Positions 16,818 through 25,915 of a stretch of 64,000 nucleotides of DNA are shown here, piece after piece. The notes below the pieces were generated by a model. The model did no database searches and was not told the DNA's origin. It was given only the letters and a program-made list of their open reading frames with translations. Origin of the DNA: CALHVR01 sp963528625 (GTDB lineage Bacteria > Fusobacteriota > Fusobacteriia > Fusobacteriales > Leptotrichiaceae); assembly GCA_963528625.1 (NCBI GenBank), contig CAURVQ010000003.1:22096-86095 (forward strand). The letters are read 5' to 3'. Position 1 is the first letter of the stretch; every line of letters starts with the position of its first letter. The position numbers were made by a program, and so were the translations under genes.

Positions 16818-17555
16818 TTATCTCACTCCTTCTTGTGTTATTATATTAATTTTAGCTAAATTAGATTCGTAATTTTTTTGCTGCTGTATCTCATCAAAAA
16901 ACTTATCTTCTATATACAGTATTCTTTTCATATTTATATATGCTCCATTTGATATATAATTTGCAACTTGAACTTTATATTTAAAATCTACCGTTACTTC
17001 AACTCCTTTAGCTCTTATTTCTAGCAATACATCTAATATATTTTTTCTTATTGATAACGGCAATCTTTTATTTATTACAAAATACAAACTACCCCCTTTT
17101 TTTTCATATTTTTGTAAATCAGCATTCCCCTTAAAACTTCCATTATATACTTCTTTATTTATATTCCCTTTATTTGATTTTTTGATGCCTTCCTCATAAA
17201 TAAAAATATTTTCTTTAAAATTCTCAATTATTATTTTAAAAACATTTAAAATCGTTTCAACTGTCGCATTTTTTGATTGCTTTAATATTTCTGCCAATAT
17301 TCTTTGACGATAAATATTATCAATTTCATTGTTCTTTCTACTGATTCTAAAAATTGTTCCAAAATTATCAAGTTCATAGTTTTTTGCTTTCAATATATTT
17401 AAGCTTTTTAGCATATCAGCTAAACACTTACTAACTTTATTTATTTCATCTAAATAAAGACTTAACAAAAAATAATTATTACTATCTACATCTCTGTTAT
17501 ACATATGTGGAAAACGACTTATAATTTCATCGGTATACTCTTTTAAATCAAACAT
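16818..17555 (-). CDS. Baseplate protein, Mu gp48/YmfQ-like (P2 gpI position)
   Basis: A 245-aa protein with the YmfQ/Mu Gp48-type start (DEIISRFPHMYNRD...LAKNYELDNFGTIFRISRK region near residue 60, YRQRILAEI near 82). These proteins link the baseplate J protein to the tail fibre in contractile tails. It overlaps the gpJ-like gene by 8 nt and is directly upstream of the fibre, which fits. Confidence 0.75.
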   Translation of the reverse strand: MFDLKEYTDEIISRFPHMYNRDVDSNNYFLLSLYLDEINKVSKCLADMLKSLNILKAKNYELDNFGTIFRISRKNNEIDNIYRQRILAEILKQSKNATVETILNVFKIIIENFKENIFIYEEGIKKSNKGNINKEVYNGSFKGNADLQKYEKKGGSLYFVINKRLPLSIRKNILDVLLEIRAKGVEVTVDFKYKVQVANYISNGAYINMKRILYIEDKFFDEIQQQKNYESNLAKINIITQEGVR

Positions 17556-18735
17556 ATAACACCTCTATATTATTTTCATTTATTCTAAATCTTTGACCTA
17601 TAGGAATATTAAATATTTTATTAAATTCATGTTCTTTCATTTCATCTGCCGTTAATCCCATATATAACTTAATTTTTCTTATATCATCTATCCCTAATAT
17701 TTCCGAATATGTTTTAACATAACTTACACTCTCGCCTGTTTTTAAATTATTTATATAATTTAAAATTTCATTTTTTATATCTTTACTCCATCTATTATCT
17801 TTTTCATTTTCATTTTTAGTTTCCAACACTTCTACTTTAATTGCTAGTGAACTATATTTAATTACATTATATTTTATTAATCTTTTAAATTTATCTTCTC
17901 TAATTAAATATTTTTTATATGATATTGAATTCTCATCTTCTAAAGTTAAAATTCCATCAGCTTTATAGTTTAATATCGTTTCAAAAATTACATCATTTGG
18001 TGTACCGTCTATAAATATTTTTATTGTCCCAGTTTCTGTTGCTGGCTCTGTTTCGGGATCCAATATAATAACTTCATTTACTTCATTTAATGATTTTAAA
18101 GCATTATATAGAGCTTGATGTGTTGCAGTTTGTTGTGTTTGCTGTTTTTGCTTTAGTCTACTTCTATATAAAGAATCTATTTCTTCTGTTAATCCACCAT
18201 TTATATAACTTGTATTTGTTATTTTATTAATTCCTTTATATTCTGTTTCAAAAATTACATTATCATTAATATTATAATTTTCTCCAGTTTCTAATGCTTT
18301 TATAAAACCTATTCCTTGATATTTCTCATCATTATTCAAAGTATCTAATATAACATTTGATAATAACTCATAAGATAATTCAGCATTTTTTATAACTGTC
18401 CCAGCTGGAATTACTAGATTTCTATTTCCTATAATTTTAATTTGACCTGTTGCATAATCTCCAGCTTTTCTTTTTATTCCAAGTAAAGTTCCAAAATAAT
18501 CTAAATACACACCACTTGCAGTATCTAAGTTTTTTTGATTGCTAAGTTCCAGTAATTTTTCCCATAATTCTTTTAATTCATATGCAATCGCTTCACTATG
18601 TATTCCTTCAGGCGTATTAAAATCTAATTTGTATTCATTATCCTGTAATCTTGCACGATATTTACTCTCTATATCTTTAATAATATCCGAGAATGTTTTA
18701 AGATTAAATCCTGTCTCTGTCACTCCAAATTCCAT
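17548..18735 (-). CDS. Baseplate J/gp47-like protein
   Basis: A 395-aa baseplate wedge protein. Diagnostic are SDIIKDIESKYRARLQDN near residue 15, YLDYFGTLLGIKRK near 75, IPAGTVIKNAE near 105 and the C-terminal SYSEILGIDDIRKIKL type segment. ATG 18735 has SD AAAGGGGG at 5 nt; the longer frame from 18774 overlaps the gp25-like gene. Encodes part of the contractile tail baseplate. Confidence 0.88.
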   Translation of the reverse strand: MEFGVTETGFNLKTFSDIIKDIESKYRARLQDNEYKLDFNTPEGIHSEAIAYELKELWEKLLELSNQKNLDTASGVYLDYFGTLLGIKRKAGDYATGQIKIIGNRNLVIPAGTVIKNAELSYELLSNVILDTLNNDEKYQGIGFIKALETGENYNINDNVIFETEYKGINKITNTSYINGGLTEEIDSLYRSRLKQKQQTQQTATHQALYNALKSLNEVNEVIILDPETEPATETGTIKIFIDGTPNDVIFETILNYKADGILTLEDENSISYKKYLIREDKFKRLIKYNVIKYSSLAIKVEVLETKNENEKDNRWSKDIKNEILNYINNLKTGESVSYVKTYSEILGIDDIRKIKLYMGLTADEMKEHEFNKIFNIPIGQRFRINENNIEVLYV

Positions 18736-18748
18736 TTTTACCCCCTTT

Positions 18749-19126
18749 CTATAAAGTAATTTCTTTCCCATCATTTAATTTTATTCTTACTTCAAAACTA
18801 TAATTCCCTTTATCATTGGAAAAATTCGTTTTAAATTTCAAAATCTCTTTAACTGATTCATCCTGTAAAATTATTTCTCTAACTTGTGCTTCTATATTAA
18901 ATGTTTGCAATAGATTTCCTATCTGTCCTTTTTGTTCTTCTATATTCAACCACTGCATACCATCTAAATTATGTAAATGCCATTCACCTTGAAATAATCT
19001 CAACTTATTTTCTAGTCGTTGTCTTACTTTTCCTATTTCATCAGTTAATTTTATATTTCTTTCCATTTGTACATCTATTTCATTGTATTTATTTTTTTTT
19101 ACTGCCCAACTATTTTCACTTTTCAT
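18749..19126 (-). CDS. Baseplate wedge protein, gp25/DUF2634-like
   Basis: A 125-aa protein matching the XkdS/DUF2634 type by position, size and the IGKVRQRLENKLRLFQGEWHL and LNDGKEITL-like ends. ATG 19126 has SD AGGGAG. Normally directly follows the spike gene; here the RelBE cassette separates them. Confidence 0.75.
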   Translation of the reverse strand: MKSENSWAVKKNKYNEIDVQMERNIKLTDEIGKVRQRLENKLRLFQGEWHLHNLDGMQWLNIEEQKGQIGNLLQTFNIEAQVREIILQDESVKEILKFKTNFSNDKGNYSFEVRIKLNDGKEITL

Positions 19127-19147
19127 ATTACTCCCTAATTTTACATA

Positions 19148-19180
19148 TAAAAAAATCACAATCAAATTAATGACTGTGAT
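19148..19180 (-). terminator. RelBE cassette terminator (left arm of moron hairpin)
   Basis: CACAGTC/GATTGTG hairpin plus T run, the same sequence as after abiF. Its AATGACTGTGA (19169-19179) is the exact complement of 19,734-19,744 upstream of relB. Confidence 0.85.
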
Positions 19181-19188
19181 TTAAATAA

Positions 19189-19455
19189 TCATTTATAAAT
19201 TTCTTTTCTATGTGCGATATCAATTGCAACTATAACTAATTTATCGTCTTGAATGTCAACAATTAATCTATAATCCATTATTCTATATCGCCAAAGTCCA
19301 CTTAAATTACCTTTTAAAGGTTTCCCATGTATTCTAGGATTTTCAGTATCTTTTAAATTTTTTACAATATATGAATAAATTAGTTTTTGAACATTTTTAT
19401 CCATTTTCTTTATTTTTTTATTTAATTTTTCTGAAATTTCTATCCTAAATCCCAT
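19189..19455 (-). CDS. relE: RelE/ParE-superfamily toxin
   Basis: An 88-aa type II toxin, predicted ribosome-dependent mRNA interferase. RelE fold landmarks are LNKKIKKMDKNVQKLIYSYI, HGKPLKGNLSGLWRYRIMDYRLIV and DIAHRKEIYK. It overlaps the antitoxin gene by 16 nt, the usual arrangement. It lies inside the baseplate gene cluster as a moron. Confidence 0.92.
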   Translation of the reverse strand: MGFRIEISEKLNKKIKKMDKNVQKLIYSYIVKNLKDTENPRIHGKPLKGNLSGLWRYRIMDYRLIVDIQDDKLVIVAIDIAHRKEIYK

Positions 19456-19667
19456 TCTTTAACTGCCTCCTCAAATGGAATTGTTACTAAATTACCCTCT
19501 TTTTTAGCTTCTAAATATTCTTTACAAATTTCTAAATCATATTCTTCTTCTATTTTTTCTATTAAAGTTTCTTTTATCAATTGTGATAAAGAAAAGCCTT
19601 TTGCTTTTGCATATTTTTTTACAATATTTTCTTCTTCATCGTTAAATCTAATTGAAATTACTGACAT
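19440..19667 (-). CDS. relB: RelB-like ribbon-helix-helix antitoxin
   Basis: A 75-aa antitoxin. The N-terminal RHH DNA-binding part is MSVISIRFNDEEENIVKKYA followed by KGFSLSQLIKETLIEKIEEEY; the C-terminal part ends VTIPFEEAVKEWDLG, typical of DUF6290/RelB antitoxins. First gene of the TA operon; autoregulation is indicated by the palindrome at its promoter. Confidence 0.92.
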   Translation of the reverse strand: MSVISIRFNDEEENIVKKYAKAKGFSLSQLIKETLIEKIEEEYDLEICKEYLEAKKEGNLVTIPFEEAVKEWDLG

Positions 19668-19687
19668 ATAATTACACTCTCCTTTAT

Positions 19688-19722
19688 GTTTACATTGTAA
19701 ACTATAAAAAGATAATTGTCAA
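19688..19722 (-). promoter_or_regulatory. relBE promoter with palindromic operator
   Basis: Minus-strand TTGACA (19717-19722), 17-nt spacer, TACAAT (19694-19699). The perfect palindrome GTTTACATTGTAAAC (19688-19702) covers the -10 box, as expected for an RHH antitoxin operator. Confidence 0.85.
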
Positions 19723-19733
19723 CTCTTATTTTC

Positions 19734-19763
19734 TCACAGTCATTATTCAATTGTCATTGTCCT
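19734..19763. repeat. R-type moron-site element, copy 3
   Basis: TCACAGTCATTATTCAATTG continuing to ATTGTCCT; 25 of its bases are identical to the copy upstream of abiF. It lies just downstream of the spike gene stop. Confidence 0.8.
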
Positions 19764-19775
19764 GTTCCATACTCT

Positions 19776-20363
19776 CTAATCTACTGGACTTCCACCATTT
19801 GTATGATTTAAGAATGATTTTCCACCTATTGTGGTGTCATTACTTACAGTTAAATTACCATTAATCGATGTATTTCCATTTATTATTATATTGCTTGCGT
19901 TTATTTCAACACTATTAGAATTAATTTTTATTACATTACTTCCATAAGCTATATAAAATGATGAACTATCAATATTATTTTCACTATCTGCTGTAATTTG
20001 ACTTATAACTATTGCATTATTTATATCAAATTGTGATACTGACTGAGGTATCGACGGTTCATTTGAATTTCTTGCATTAAATGTATCGTGTTGACAAAAA
20101 GCTACTATTACTTTATCTCCTGCTGATAATGGTGCATTTATCTTACATTTACTGCCCCAAAATACAGGAGAAATTGGTATATTTTCTATTATTTCTACTT
20201 CATTTCTCACTCCTAATACTTCTGGCATATCTAATAGCTTAATATCACACATCATATTAGAATTATCTACATTTACTATTTTAGCTATTGCTATTGTATT
20301 AATTGAATTAATATGCCCATTTATCATACTATTTATTTTGTCGCCTATTGATTGTTTATTCAT
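19776..20363 (-). CDS. Baseplate central spike protein, gpV/Gp138-like
   Basis: A 195-aa protein with an OB-fold N-terminal half (AIAKIVNVDNSNMMCDIKLL, PISPVFWGSKCKINAPLSAGDKVIVAFCQHD) and a repetitive beta-helical C-terminus rich in Ser, Asn, Ile and Gly (NSVEINASNIIINGNTSING), as in Gp138/gpV membrane-piercing spikes. Contractile-tail context agrees. Confidence 0.82.
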   Translation of the reverse strand: MNKQSIGDKINSMINGHINSINTIAIAKIVNVDNSNMMCDIKLLDMPEVLGVRNEVEIIENIPISPVFWGSKCKINAPLSAGDKVIVAFCQHDTFNARNSNEPSIPQSVSQFDINNAIVISQITADSENNIDSSSFYIAYGSNVIKINSNSVEINASNIIINGNTSINGNLTVSNDTTIGGKSFLNHTNGGSPVD

Positions 20364-20364
20364 T

Positions 20365-21396
20365 TTATCCTCCAGGTTTCAAATTATATTTTTTCATAAC
20401 TTTATCAATTACATCTTCTTTTTTCTTACTTTTTTTCTTTACAGTCTCTTTTTTATTTTTTTTCTTATTTTGTTTATCTTTACTTTTATCTTTTTTAGTT
20501 GTTGTCCCTGTAACTATTTTAATTTCTTTTTCATTTTCTTTCTCTTGTAATTTTGTAGAAATAATTAATTCTGTATATGCTTCTTTGTTAAAGCTCATTA
20601 CGTGTTTTCCTTTAGTTATTAAATATTCTCCTTTTAAGCTCCAACCTCTATAAGTATCTTCCAAATCTATTTTTAATTTATATCCCTCTTGTAATTGTGG
20701 ATTAAAAATACACTTCAAGGTATATGATCCGTCATTAACATCTATATCTTGGAATAAGTTTTTATCAAATTCAATTATTCCTCTATTTACATCTTTTATT
20801 TTTTGAAATATTACAACTCCATTTGTTATAAAAAATGTACTTTCGGTATCTTCTGCAATTTGCTTAAATATACTTTTCACATTATTATTATATGTTTTTC
20901 CATCTTTATAAATTATATCTTTTCCTAATTTGATTTCTCCCTTTTTTAAGTGTGTTAATTTAGACAATATAATATTTATAACAGTACTTGCTTTTGAGCC
21001 TTTTGCTATTTTAAGATTAATTTTAGTATCTTTGTACTCATCATTAAATGTATTACAAATTATTTCAAACTTTTTATCTGCATTCTCCCAACTACCTTTA
21101 ACACTTTCAATTATTCCTTTATATACAACTCCAATATTTGAATTTATACCGTCGTTATTATATCCTGCTTCTATCGTTACTTTAGTTTTCATTTTTAATA
21201 ATTTAATAATTTTATCAGTCAAATTCCATAATGTAATCGTTGCAATATTACTACTTTCTGTGATGTCGTATTCTGTCTCAAACTCAAAATCCGAAGACCC
21301 TTCTTCATCATTTTTATTTCTTTCAAATATAATTATTTCATTTTCAGTTTCAAAAGTTATTTTTGCATATCTATCCCATAAAATATAAGAATTCAT
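20365..21396 (-). CDS. Baseplate hub protein, gpD/XkdQ-like
   Basis: A 343-aa protein in the hub position, upstream of the spike. The N-terminal part (FEFETEYDITESSNIATITLWNL, VYKGIIESVKGSWENADKKFEI) resembles the first beta domain of gp27/gpD-type hubs. The C-terminus is a Lys-rich low-complexity tail (about 300-330). The stop lies 1 nt from the spike gene start. Confidence 0.7.
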   Translation of the reverse strand: MNSYILWDRYAKITFETENEIIIFERNKNDEEGSSDFEFETEYDITESSNIATITLWNLTDKIIKLLKMKTKVTIEAGYNNDGINSNIGVVYKGIIESVKGSWENADKKFEIICNTFNDEYKDTKINLKIAKGSKASTVINIILSKLTHLKKGEIKLGKDIIYKDGKTYNNNVKSIFKQIAEDTESTFFITNGVVIFQKIKDVNRGIIEFDKNLFQDIDVNDGSYTLKCIFNPQLQEGYKLKIDLEDTYRGWSLKGEYLITKGKHVMSFNKEAYTELIISTKLQEKENEKEIKIVTGTTTKKDKSKDKQNKKKNKKETVKKKSKKKEDVIDKVMKKYNLKPGG

Positions 21397-21397
21397 T

Positions 21398-21727
21398 TTA
21401 CACCACCACCATTAAGTCTTGGAGTTTACCTGCTGTTTCATGATTAAATTCAACATCAAATCCATTCAAATTAATAGGTAATGCCATCAATTTTACATTA
21501 GGAAATTCTTTATATCTTCTCTTACACATTTCAAATAAATCTTCAAATGAATTTATTTTTTGACCTATGTGTAAATTTTTTGAATTAGATTTTATATTTA
21601 AATACCAATTATTTTTAATCATATAAATATCTAAAATTACAATCATACTTTTATTATCTTTTTCTAAAAAAACTCTATAGCTTGTTTTATTATTTAAATC
21701 ATATATCTTATCAAAACTATACAGCAT
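21398..21727 (-). CDS. Phage baseplate-cluster protein, unknown
   Basis: A 109-aa protein, probably mostly beta, with LPINLNGFDVEFNHETAGKLQD at the C-terminus. It overlaps the upstream Dit-like gene by 11 nt and is followed 1 nt later by the hub gene, so it is part of the baseplate module. No family recognised with confidence. Confidence 0.65.
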   Translation of the reverse strand: MLYSFDKIYDLNNKTSYRVFLEKDNKSMIVILDIYMIKNNWYLNIKSNSKNLHIGQKINSFEDLFEMCKRRYKEFPNVKLMALPINLNGFDVEFNHETAGKLQDLMVVV

Positions 21728-22346
21728 TTATTCCCTCCATTCGTACGTCATCTTGATACTTATTAAACATATTATCTGGCATTGTTTGTACTTTTAATTC
21801 CTTATCTTGAATTGTAGAAGATGGTGTATATACTCCTGTCGTTGTTTTGCCATCTTCGCCTTTTATAAATTCAAGTAATTTTATTTCTTTCAATGTAAAA
21901 CTAATTTTAATCATTGTATTATTTGTATAATCTTCACTATAACTAAAGCTACTAATTACAACAGGAGTATAAATTTTATTATCTAGTTTTTTATACATAA
22001 AAATTGTATAGTCTCTTTGTCTTGATTGTTCCACTATTTTCTCCAAGTCTTTTTTCCAATAGATACCACTTAATACAGCTTCAACTTGCAATGAATAATT
22101 ATTAATAAACATATTTTCACTAAAATTATCTTTTAAATAAGATTTATACCCTGTAACTTCATTATCTTGACTGTATGATGTATTTGTCACAACAAGCGGT
22201 ATTTCTCCTAAAAACCCATTAGGTTTCACTCTCGAATCATAATACTTCCTATAAAGTTCCTCCAATTTATTTACATTTATTTGGGACATTAATTTTTTTA
22301 TAATTTCTAATTTTGTTCTCTCAAAACTTTCTATCATTTTAAACAT
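21717..22346 (-). CDS. Dit-like / N-terminal baseplate protein
   Basis: A 209-aa protein between the tape measure and the hub. The segments FLGEIPLVVTNTSYSQDNEVTGYK and PVVISSFSYSEDYTNNTMIKISFTLKEIKLL follow the pattern of Dit-like baseplate proteins in myophages (adapter between tail tube and hub). Domain assignment is moderate; the context is strong. Confidence 0.65.
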   Translation of the reverse strand: MFKMIESFERTKLEIIKKLMSQINVNKLEELYRKYYDSRVKPNGFLGEIPLVVTNTSYSQDNEVTGYKSYLKDNFSENMFINNYSLQVEAVLSGIYWKKDLEKIVEQSRQRDYTIFMYKKLDNKIYTPVVISSFSYSEDYTNNTMIKISFTLKEIKLLEFIKGEDGKTTTGVYTPSSTIQDKELKVQTMPDNMFNKYQDDVRMEGINAV

Positions 22347-22360
22347 TATTTATCTCCCTT

Positions 22361-22759
22361 TTATTCAAATCCTAATCGTTTAAGTTCACTTACAAACTCA
22401 AACGCTCCATCTCTACCACCACTAGCAATATTTATTTCAAAATGATTATTATTGATAGTCGTACTACTTGCACTTGATCCACCTTTAGTATTTTTATTTA
22501 TTCCTTTCATTTGCGATAAAATATCTCTTGTTGTAGTATTTCTTGCAACCATTGATCCATTTGGCAACCAAATAGCCTCATCTCCGTGTTCATCAACTGT
22601 TGTCATTCCACCACGACCACTAGATTGAAAATTATCAGTTCCTACTGCGTGTTTTTGTATATTTTGAGCCATTTGTGGTATACCTAAATTACTTATATTA
22701 TTTACTGGGAATTTTATTTTTCCTACTTCTTCCAATTTTATTTGTTTGAAATTATGTTT
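22361..22759 (-). pseudogene. C-terminal tape-measure segment beyond an in-frame TAA
   Basis: The reading frame of the tape measure continues after its TAA (22760-22762) for 132 codons with no shift. It contains the typical tape-measure C-terminal motif (HAVGTDNF...GMTTVDEHGDEAIWLPNGSMVAR). The only possible start, TTG at 22735, has no SD. Either a single nonsense mutation has truncated the gene or the stop is read through. Confidence 0.75.
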
Positions 22760-25045
22760 TTATTTATATTCATTTTCTTTTTTGGTAACTTCTAATCCAA
22801 ATTTTGTAAATCCACCTTTGGTGTGTTCCCAAAAACCTTTAAAATCTAAACTTAAAAGCGACTGAAATGCAGCATAAGCTTCTTTTACCATTTCAATTAA
22901 TCCATTAATAATTCCTTTCGCTTGACTTACTGCATGATCTATCGTATCTGTAATTGCACCCCAAACTGTATCTACAGCTTGACTAAACCATAATGTGTTA
23001 TCATAAAGCCATTTTAATCCTACCCAAATTCCATATATTGCTGCTACTATTGCTATTGCTATTAATACATAAGGATTTAATGAAATTGCTATATTAAATG
23101 CTTGTTGAGCTACTACTAAAGCTTTTAAAATCCCAACTCCTACTTGTATTATCACTAAAGCTTCTGCAAACATTTTTATTTTATCACTATTTTCTTCAAC
23201 CCATCTTTTAGCATCTTGAAGTTTTATTGTTAATTCAAACACTTGTTTATTAAATTCTCTTAAATTTTCTGCTACTTGTTCTGATGTTGCACCCCAAAAT
23301 TTAGTTTTATCTGTTGTATCTTCTTGAGTTGTGTTAAGTCCAAATAACGCTCCTACAAAAGCCATTATTAAATCACCTAAATTAGATAATGCATAACCTA
23401 AAATTTGTAATGTTTTTTCCCATTCTTTCCCCACATTTTCGTTTGCTTGTACATAATCCTGCCATTTTTTAAATAAATTAAATAAATAAATTAATGCTAC
23501 AGCAAATGTCATCACAAGGATTGCATTACCTCCAGCTAATGTTTTAAATCCTATTTTTAATGCTTCTGACCATTCTTTTATTTCTTTCCCAAATTTTTCA
23601 AAAATTGTTGCCCCTATTGCATATGAAGCAATAACTGTTCCAAATTGTAATAACCAAGGCATTTTTTCTGCTACAAATCCTATTCCTTCGGCTAATTTCA
23701 TAAATGCTCCTGCTACTGGTACTATTAGCGGTTCCATCGCCTCAAAAACTGCAAAAAATGTACTAGATATTGTTCCCATTAAAGTTTCAATAGCTCCTGC
23801 TGAACCTTGCATCATAAAACTAGATAATTTCCCTGAAGCTCCAGCACTATTTTTTATTTCTTTTTGTAAATTTTTTAATGAATCTACACTTCCGTTTAAT
23901 AAAGCATTTACAGCTCTTCCACCTTGTACTCCAAAAATACTTTTTAATATTCCAGTTTTATCAGCATTCCCCATTTTACTTGTTTGTGTTTGCAATCGTT
24001 CCATTATAGTTACTACATCTATTAAATCCCCTTTTTTATCAGTAACTTTTCCTATAACTTGTTCTAATTTACTTCTTTTCTTAAAATCTTTTAAACTTTC
24101 AAACATTTGGTTTAATCCTGTACCAGCTGTTGAACCCACAAGTCCATTATCGTTTAATTTCCCTAGCATTGCATAAACTGTTTCTAATGGTATTTGTAAC
24201 GCTTGTCCTGAAGCTCCAACATATTTAAATCCTTCGGACAATCTTGATAAATCTGCAGCTGTATTTTTTGAAGTCATTGCTATCATATCCGTTACTTTAA
24301 ATGCTTCTTTTCCTGTTAATTGATAAGAGTTCATATGCATCTTTATCATTTCCAATGCTGGAGTTATATCTGTATTAAATGCTTGAGCTAAATTTGCAGC
24401 AGCTGGTATCATTTTTTCCATTTCTGCTTGTGTTATCCCTAAAGTAGCACCTGCATTAATTGCTTGAGCTACATCTAAATTATTAAATTTAGTATCTCCA
24501 CCAACTTTTTTAGCTAATTTTGAATATTCTTTTAAGTGTGCTCCATATCCTCCTGTTTTAGCAGACGCTCCACGTAACTCATAATCTGCATTACTAAATC
24601 CTTGCAATGCTTCCTGTCCAGCATTAATTATAAAATCTTTTGCAAAATTCAATGCCTTTTCTGTCATATTTCCTTTTAATTTATTAAAGACATTTTTATT
24701 TTCTACTTTTCTTTTATCAGTTTTTGACCCCTTTTCAAGTAAATCATTCATTTTCTTTACAGATTTCATAGATTGCTCTGTTGCTTCTCTATACTTTTTA
24801 GCTCCATTTACCATCGTATCTGTTGCTTGTTTTGCTATTTTAGCTTGTTGCTTCATTACATCATTGTTATTACTCATTACTTTTTTTAAATTCTCAGCTT
24901 GCTTACTTAAATTTTTAAGGCTTATTTTATCCAAACTCTTTGCTATTTTTTCAGCTTCCTGATTTAACTTTTTTAAAAAATTCAATGTTCCTTTATCTGT
25001 AAACTTAAACTCTAATTCATATGTTACCCCTGTTCCTGCTGACAT
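22760..25045 (-). CDS. Phage tail tape measure protein (TP901 family), apparently truncated
   Basis: A 761-aa TP901-type minor tail protein that sets tail length. Residues 1-110 are a coiled-coil start; the TP901 core is at about 150-430 (GGDTKFNNLDVAQAINAG, LTGKEAFKVTDMIAMTSKN, GLVGSTAGTGLNQMFESL). Several membrane-like segments follow (about 490-530, 560-575, 640-690). It ends early at a TAA with its conserved C-terminus continuing in frame downstream. This may make the prophage tail-defective. Confidence 0.9.
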   Translation of the reverse strand: MSAGTGVTYELEFKFTDKGTLNFLKKLNQEAEKIAKSLDKISLKNLSKQAENLKKVMSNNNDVMKQQAKIAKQATDTMVNGAKKYREATEQSMKSVKKMNDLLEKGSKTDKRKVENKNVFNKLKGNMTEKALNFAKDFIINAGQEALQGFSNADYELRGASAKTGGYGAHLKEYSKLAKKVGGDTKFNNLDVAQAINAGATLGITQAEMEKMIPAAANLAQAFNTDITPALEMIKMHMNSYQLTGKEAFKVTDMIAMTSKNTAADLSRLSEGFKYVGASGQALQIPLETVYAMLGKLNDNGLVGSTAGTGLNQMFESLKDFKKRSKLEQVIGKVTDKKGDLIDVVTIMERLQTQTSKMGNADKTGILKSIFGVQGGRAVNALLNGSVDSLKNLQKEIKNSAGASGKLSSFMMQGSAGAIETLMGTISSTFFAVFEAMEPLIVPVAGAFMKLAEGIGFVAEKMPWLLQFGTVIASYAIGATIFEKFGKEIKEWSEALKIGFKTLAGGNAILVMTFAVALIYLFNLFKKWQDYVQANENVGKEWEKTLQILGYALSNLGDLIMAFVGALFGLNTTQEDTTDKTKFWGATSEQVAENLREFNKQVFELTIKLQDAKRWVEENSDKIKMFAEALVIIQVGVGILKALVVAQQAFNIAISLNPYVLIAIAIVAAIYGIWVGLKWLYDNTLWFSQAVDTVWGAITDTIDHAVSQAKGIINGLIEMVKEAYAAFQSLLSLDFKGFWEHTKGGFTKFGLEVTKKENEYK

Positions 25046-25049
25046 ATTT

Positions 25050-25331
25050 TTACCTCTTATTTATTTTGTCATATTCTTTTTTCTTTGCTTTTTGTATTTT
25101 TTCATCTATAAAACACATTTTGAAAAAAGTATCTTCCTCATCTTTTGTTAATTCATCATTTTTATATTTTTGTATAAATTCAAATGAGTTAAAACTTTTA
25201 AAATTATCATTTAACTCCAATGAAAAAGCCATATTTTCTATCATATCAATAGTTCTATACATTTCATTTTCATTAAATATAATTTTTGCATTATAAAGAA
25301 AATAAGAATTTTTATTTAAATCTGGGATTTC
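25050..25331 (-). CDS. Tail assembly chaperone, frameshift (T) segment
   Basis: This frame is open from 25331, inside the 3' end of the gpG-like gene, to a stop at 25050. It encodes about 93 residues (including NSYFLYNAKIIFNENEMYRT). The only ATG (25262) is internal and lacks an SD. It lies +1 relative to the upstream gene, so expression by +1 (or -2) frameshifting between 25,312 and 25,331 is likely, giving a G-T fusion. Confidence 0.65.
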   Translation of the reverse strand, partial: EIPDLNKNSYFLYNAKIIFNENEMYRTIDMIENMAFSLELNDNFKSFNSFEFIQKYKNDELTKDEEDTFFKMCFIDEKIQKAKKKEYDKINKR

Positions 25332-25839
25332 TTATCACTTCAGTTAAGAACAATCCTAAATCTAATAATTCTGTAGCTGGATAATCTTCCATATTAAAGT
25401 TTTTTATTAATTTATCTTCTACAAATCTTTCAACCATATCTCCCATTGACATAACTAAACGACCTTCTACTGTCATTTCAAATTTTTGATATTTTATAGC
25501 CTTTGATGTTTGCGGATATGTAATTATTATTTTTTTTATTTGATTATTCCAGTCTGTTAAATGATAGAAAAATACTTGCCCTGGTCTTATTCCTAAGTTT
25601 CTAAGTCTTGTTTTTTCTTTTGCATTTAATTCTCTTACTTCATCTTCTGTAGTTTTCACAACTCCTAGTTCTGCTTCATCTAACACATCTACATCAACTA
25701 CTTCATCTTTTGTATTCTCCATTAGTGCTTTATCTTTATCTTTTTCTATTTCATCCACTCTAGGAAATCCTGCTGCTTCTCTACTTATATTTACTGCTTC
25801 TAATTCTTCTTTTGTTAAATTATCTCTTGTTAATTCCAT
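25312..25839 (-). CDS. Tail assembly chaperone, gpG-like
   Basis: A 175-aa protein between the tail tube and the tape measure, the classical place of tail assembly chaperones. An acidic low-complexity N-terminus (about 1-65) is followed by a globular part. Its last codons ATA AGA AAT CCC AGA TTT AAA TAA overlap the T segment frame. CCC followed by AGA is a plausible +1 slip site, as known for Listeria phage PSA. Confidence 0.72.
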   Translation of the reverse strand: MELTRDNLTKEELEAVNISREAAGFPRVDEIEKDKDKALMENTKDEVVDVDVLDEAELGVVKTTEDEVRELNAKEKTRLRNLGIRPGQVFFYHLTDWNNQIKKIIITYPQTSKAIKYQKFEMTVEGRLVMSMGDMVERFVEDKLIKNFNMEDYPATELLDLGLFLTEVIRNPRFK

Positions 25840-25875
25840 ATTTATCTATTTCTCCTATTATTTTTTATTTCCAAC

Positions 25876-25914
25876 AAAAAAACACGGCTAATTTAATAAC
25901 CGTGATTTAATATT
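25876..25914 (-). terminator. Terminator and inverted-repeat arm of the 200-aa moron
   Basis: Minus-strand hairpin CACGGT/GCCGTG followed by seven T residues. Bases 25,891-25,914 are a 24-bp inverted copy (one mismatch) of 26,603-26,626 on the other side of the gene. Confidence 0.85.
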
Positions 25915-25915
25915 T

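Noticed and set aside
22361..22735. Independent 124-aa gene after the tape measure
   Set aside because: TTG start without SD and perfect frame continuity with the tape measure make it the C-terminal part of that gene.
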